Assembly (NCBI RefSeq): GCF_007004725.1
Contig: NZ_ML660163.1
Span: 204,915-268,914, forward strand
Length of the DNA stretch: 64,000 nucleotides
Source: Aliikangiella coralliicola
GTDB taxonomy: Bacteria > Pseudomonadota > Gammaproteobacteria > Enterobacterales > Kangiellaceae
Direction of reading: 5' to 3'
A program made the position numbers and the translations under genes. The notes beneath the pieces are model-generated. The model worked only from the letters and a program-made list of their open reading frames with translations, was not told the origin of the DNA and did not search any database. Shown here in pieces: positions 63,216 to 64,000 of this stretch (position 1 is its first letter; each line of letters begins with the position of its first letter).

Positions 63216-64000
63216 GTGGAAGTATTTCTAGTTGGCGGCGCGGTCAGAGACAAATTATTAAATTACCCTGTTATTGAACATGATTGGGTTGTGGTTGGCG
63301 CTTCACCACAAAATTTACTGGATAAAGGCTATAAGCAGGTCGGTAAAGATTTCCCGGTATTTTTGCACCCCGAAACCGGCGATGAATACGCCCTGGCCAG
63401 AACAGAACGAAAATCAGGCAAAGGTTATTATGGTTTTGAAATCCACGCTGACAAAGATGTCAGCCTCGAACAAGACCTTCAACGTCGCGATTTGACCATC
63501 AACGCAATAGCCATGGCCGAAGATGGGACACTTATTGATCCCTACAATGGACAGTCAGACCTTTCCGCCAGAATACTCCGTCACGTTTCACCTGCATTTT
63601 GTGAAGATCCACTGCGCGTATTGCGCGTTGCCAGGTTTGCTGCACGCTATCACCATCTGGGTTTTAGCGTAGCCGAAGAAACCATGGCCCTGATGCAGCA
63701 AATTGTCGCTTCCGGCGAACTTCAGGTATTGGCTGCCGAAAGGATCTGGAAGGAGACTTATCGGGCTTTGGGTGAAAAATCACCTCAAATATTTTTTGAA
63801 ACCCTTAGAGAATGCAATGCGCTGGAACACTGGTTTCCAGAACTTAATGCCCTATGGGGCATTCCTAATCCAGCCAAATGGCACCCCGAAATAGACACTG
63901 GCATTCATACGATGATGGTATTGGAACAGGCCGCAAAACTTTCTGAGGATTCTGTAACCCGCTACGCCGCGCTATGTCATGATTTAGGAAAAGGTAATAC
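63216..64000 (+). CDS. cca: CCA-adding tRNA nucleotidyltransferase Cca (N-terminal part, cut by window edge)
   Basis: A GTG-started frame open to the right edge (261 codons). The class II signature [13 protein letters not shown], the metal-binding HDWVVVG (E-x-D equivalent HDW), [17 protein letters not shown] and [16 protein letters not shown] closely follow E. coli Cca. The final visible segment CHDLGKGN is the HD-domain phosphohydrolase of the long gammaproteobacterial form. It builds or repairs the 3'-CCA of tRNAs. Divergent from gspA. Confidence 0.93.
   Translation, partial: MEVFLVGGAVRDKLLNYPVIEHDWVVVGASPQNLLDKGYKQVGKDFPVFLHPETGDEYALARTERKSGKGYYGFEIHADKDVSLEQDLQRRDLTINAIAMAEDGTLIDPYNGQSDLSARILRHVSPAFCEDPLRVLRVARFAARYHHLGFSVAEETMALMQQIVASGELQVLAAERIWKETYRALGEKSPQIFFETLRECNALEHWFPELNALWGIPNPAKWHPEIDTGIHTMMVLEQAAKLSEDSVTRYAALCHDLGKGN

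Overview
The window looks like a chromosomal segment of a moderately AT-rich marine gammaproteobacterium. The markers are dksA with the GluQ-RS gene, mrcB beside gspA/gspB, glnE, putA and a Cca close in sequence to the E. coli enzyme. A Kangiellaceae/Aliikangiella-like host is my guess from gene content, not a demonstrated placement. It has two parts: an accessory island (1 to about 23.96 kb) and conserved chromosome (about 24.0 to 64 kb). A tRNA gene with a CAU anticodon (probably tRNA-Ile2) marks the junction.

Island, left part (1-3.6 kb): an edge-truncated RecB-like nuclease of the TM0106 type, a frameshifted GIY-YIG gene, an orphan AbiEi-like (DUF6088) gene, a zinc-ribbon gene broken by a stop codon, and a small HTH gene flanked by helically phased GACA/TGTC motifs. 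Island, centre (3.6-8.4 kb): a Tn7-like transposition module made of a fused TnsA-TnsB (801 aa), the AAA+ ATPase TnsC and one TniQ/TnsD-type target selector. No CRISPR array or cas gene accompanies it.

Island, right part (8.5-23.7 kb): a tightly packed plus-strand operon that resembles class 2 DISARM anti-phage defence but is unusual. The order is a small Xre regulator, an 1109-aa protein in the DrmE position with a DUF1232-like segment, a NERD-nuclease/UvrD-type helicase fusion, the helicase DrmA, the DUF1998 protein DrmB, a C5-cytosine methyltransferase (DrmMII type), and a two-domain endonuclease with a possible AspBHI-like modified-base reader and an Mrr-type nuclease. DrmC is missing. 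Converging on it from the other strand are a Vsr mismatch endonuclease and a 643-aa PD-(D/E)XK nuclease. Reading, methylating, unwinding, cutting and repairing functions around 5-methylcytosine are thus collected in 15 kb beside a transposition module. This is the leading candidate for an undescribed system.

Chromosomal part: a methyltransferase, an HDOD-GAF protein, an RND efflux pair, a nitrogen block (glnK, amtB, a TorF-type porin, with glnE close by; a sigma-54-like promoter precedes glnK), a PspB-like protein, an EAL phosphodiesterase with a degenerate GGDEF domain, rsmF, putA with a divergent Lrp-type regulator that may be leaderless, an SH3 protein, a CYTH-CHAD triphosphatase, thpR and an M28 peptidase. 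A three-gene coupled operon at 50.7-53.1 kb (nucleotidyltransferase, membrane protein ending in a Cys/Gly tail, radical SAM/SPASM enzyme) is the second candidate for something undescribed. The window closes with a RibD-like reductase, an OPT transporter, gluQ, dksA, a HIT protein, mrcB, gspB, gspA and the start of cca.
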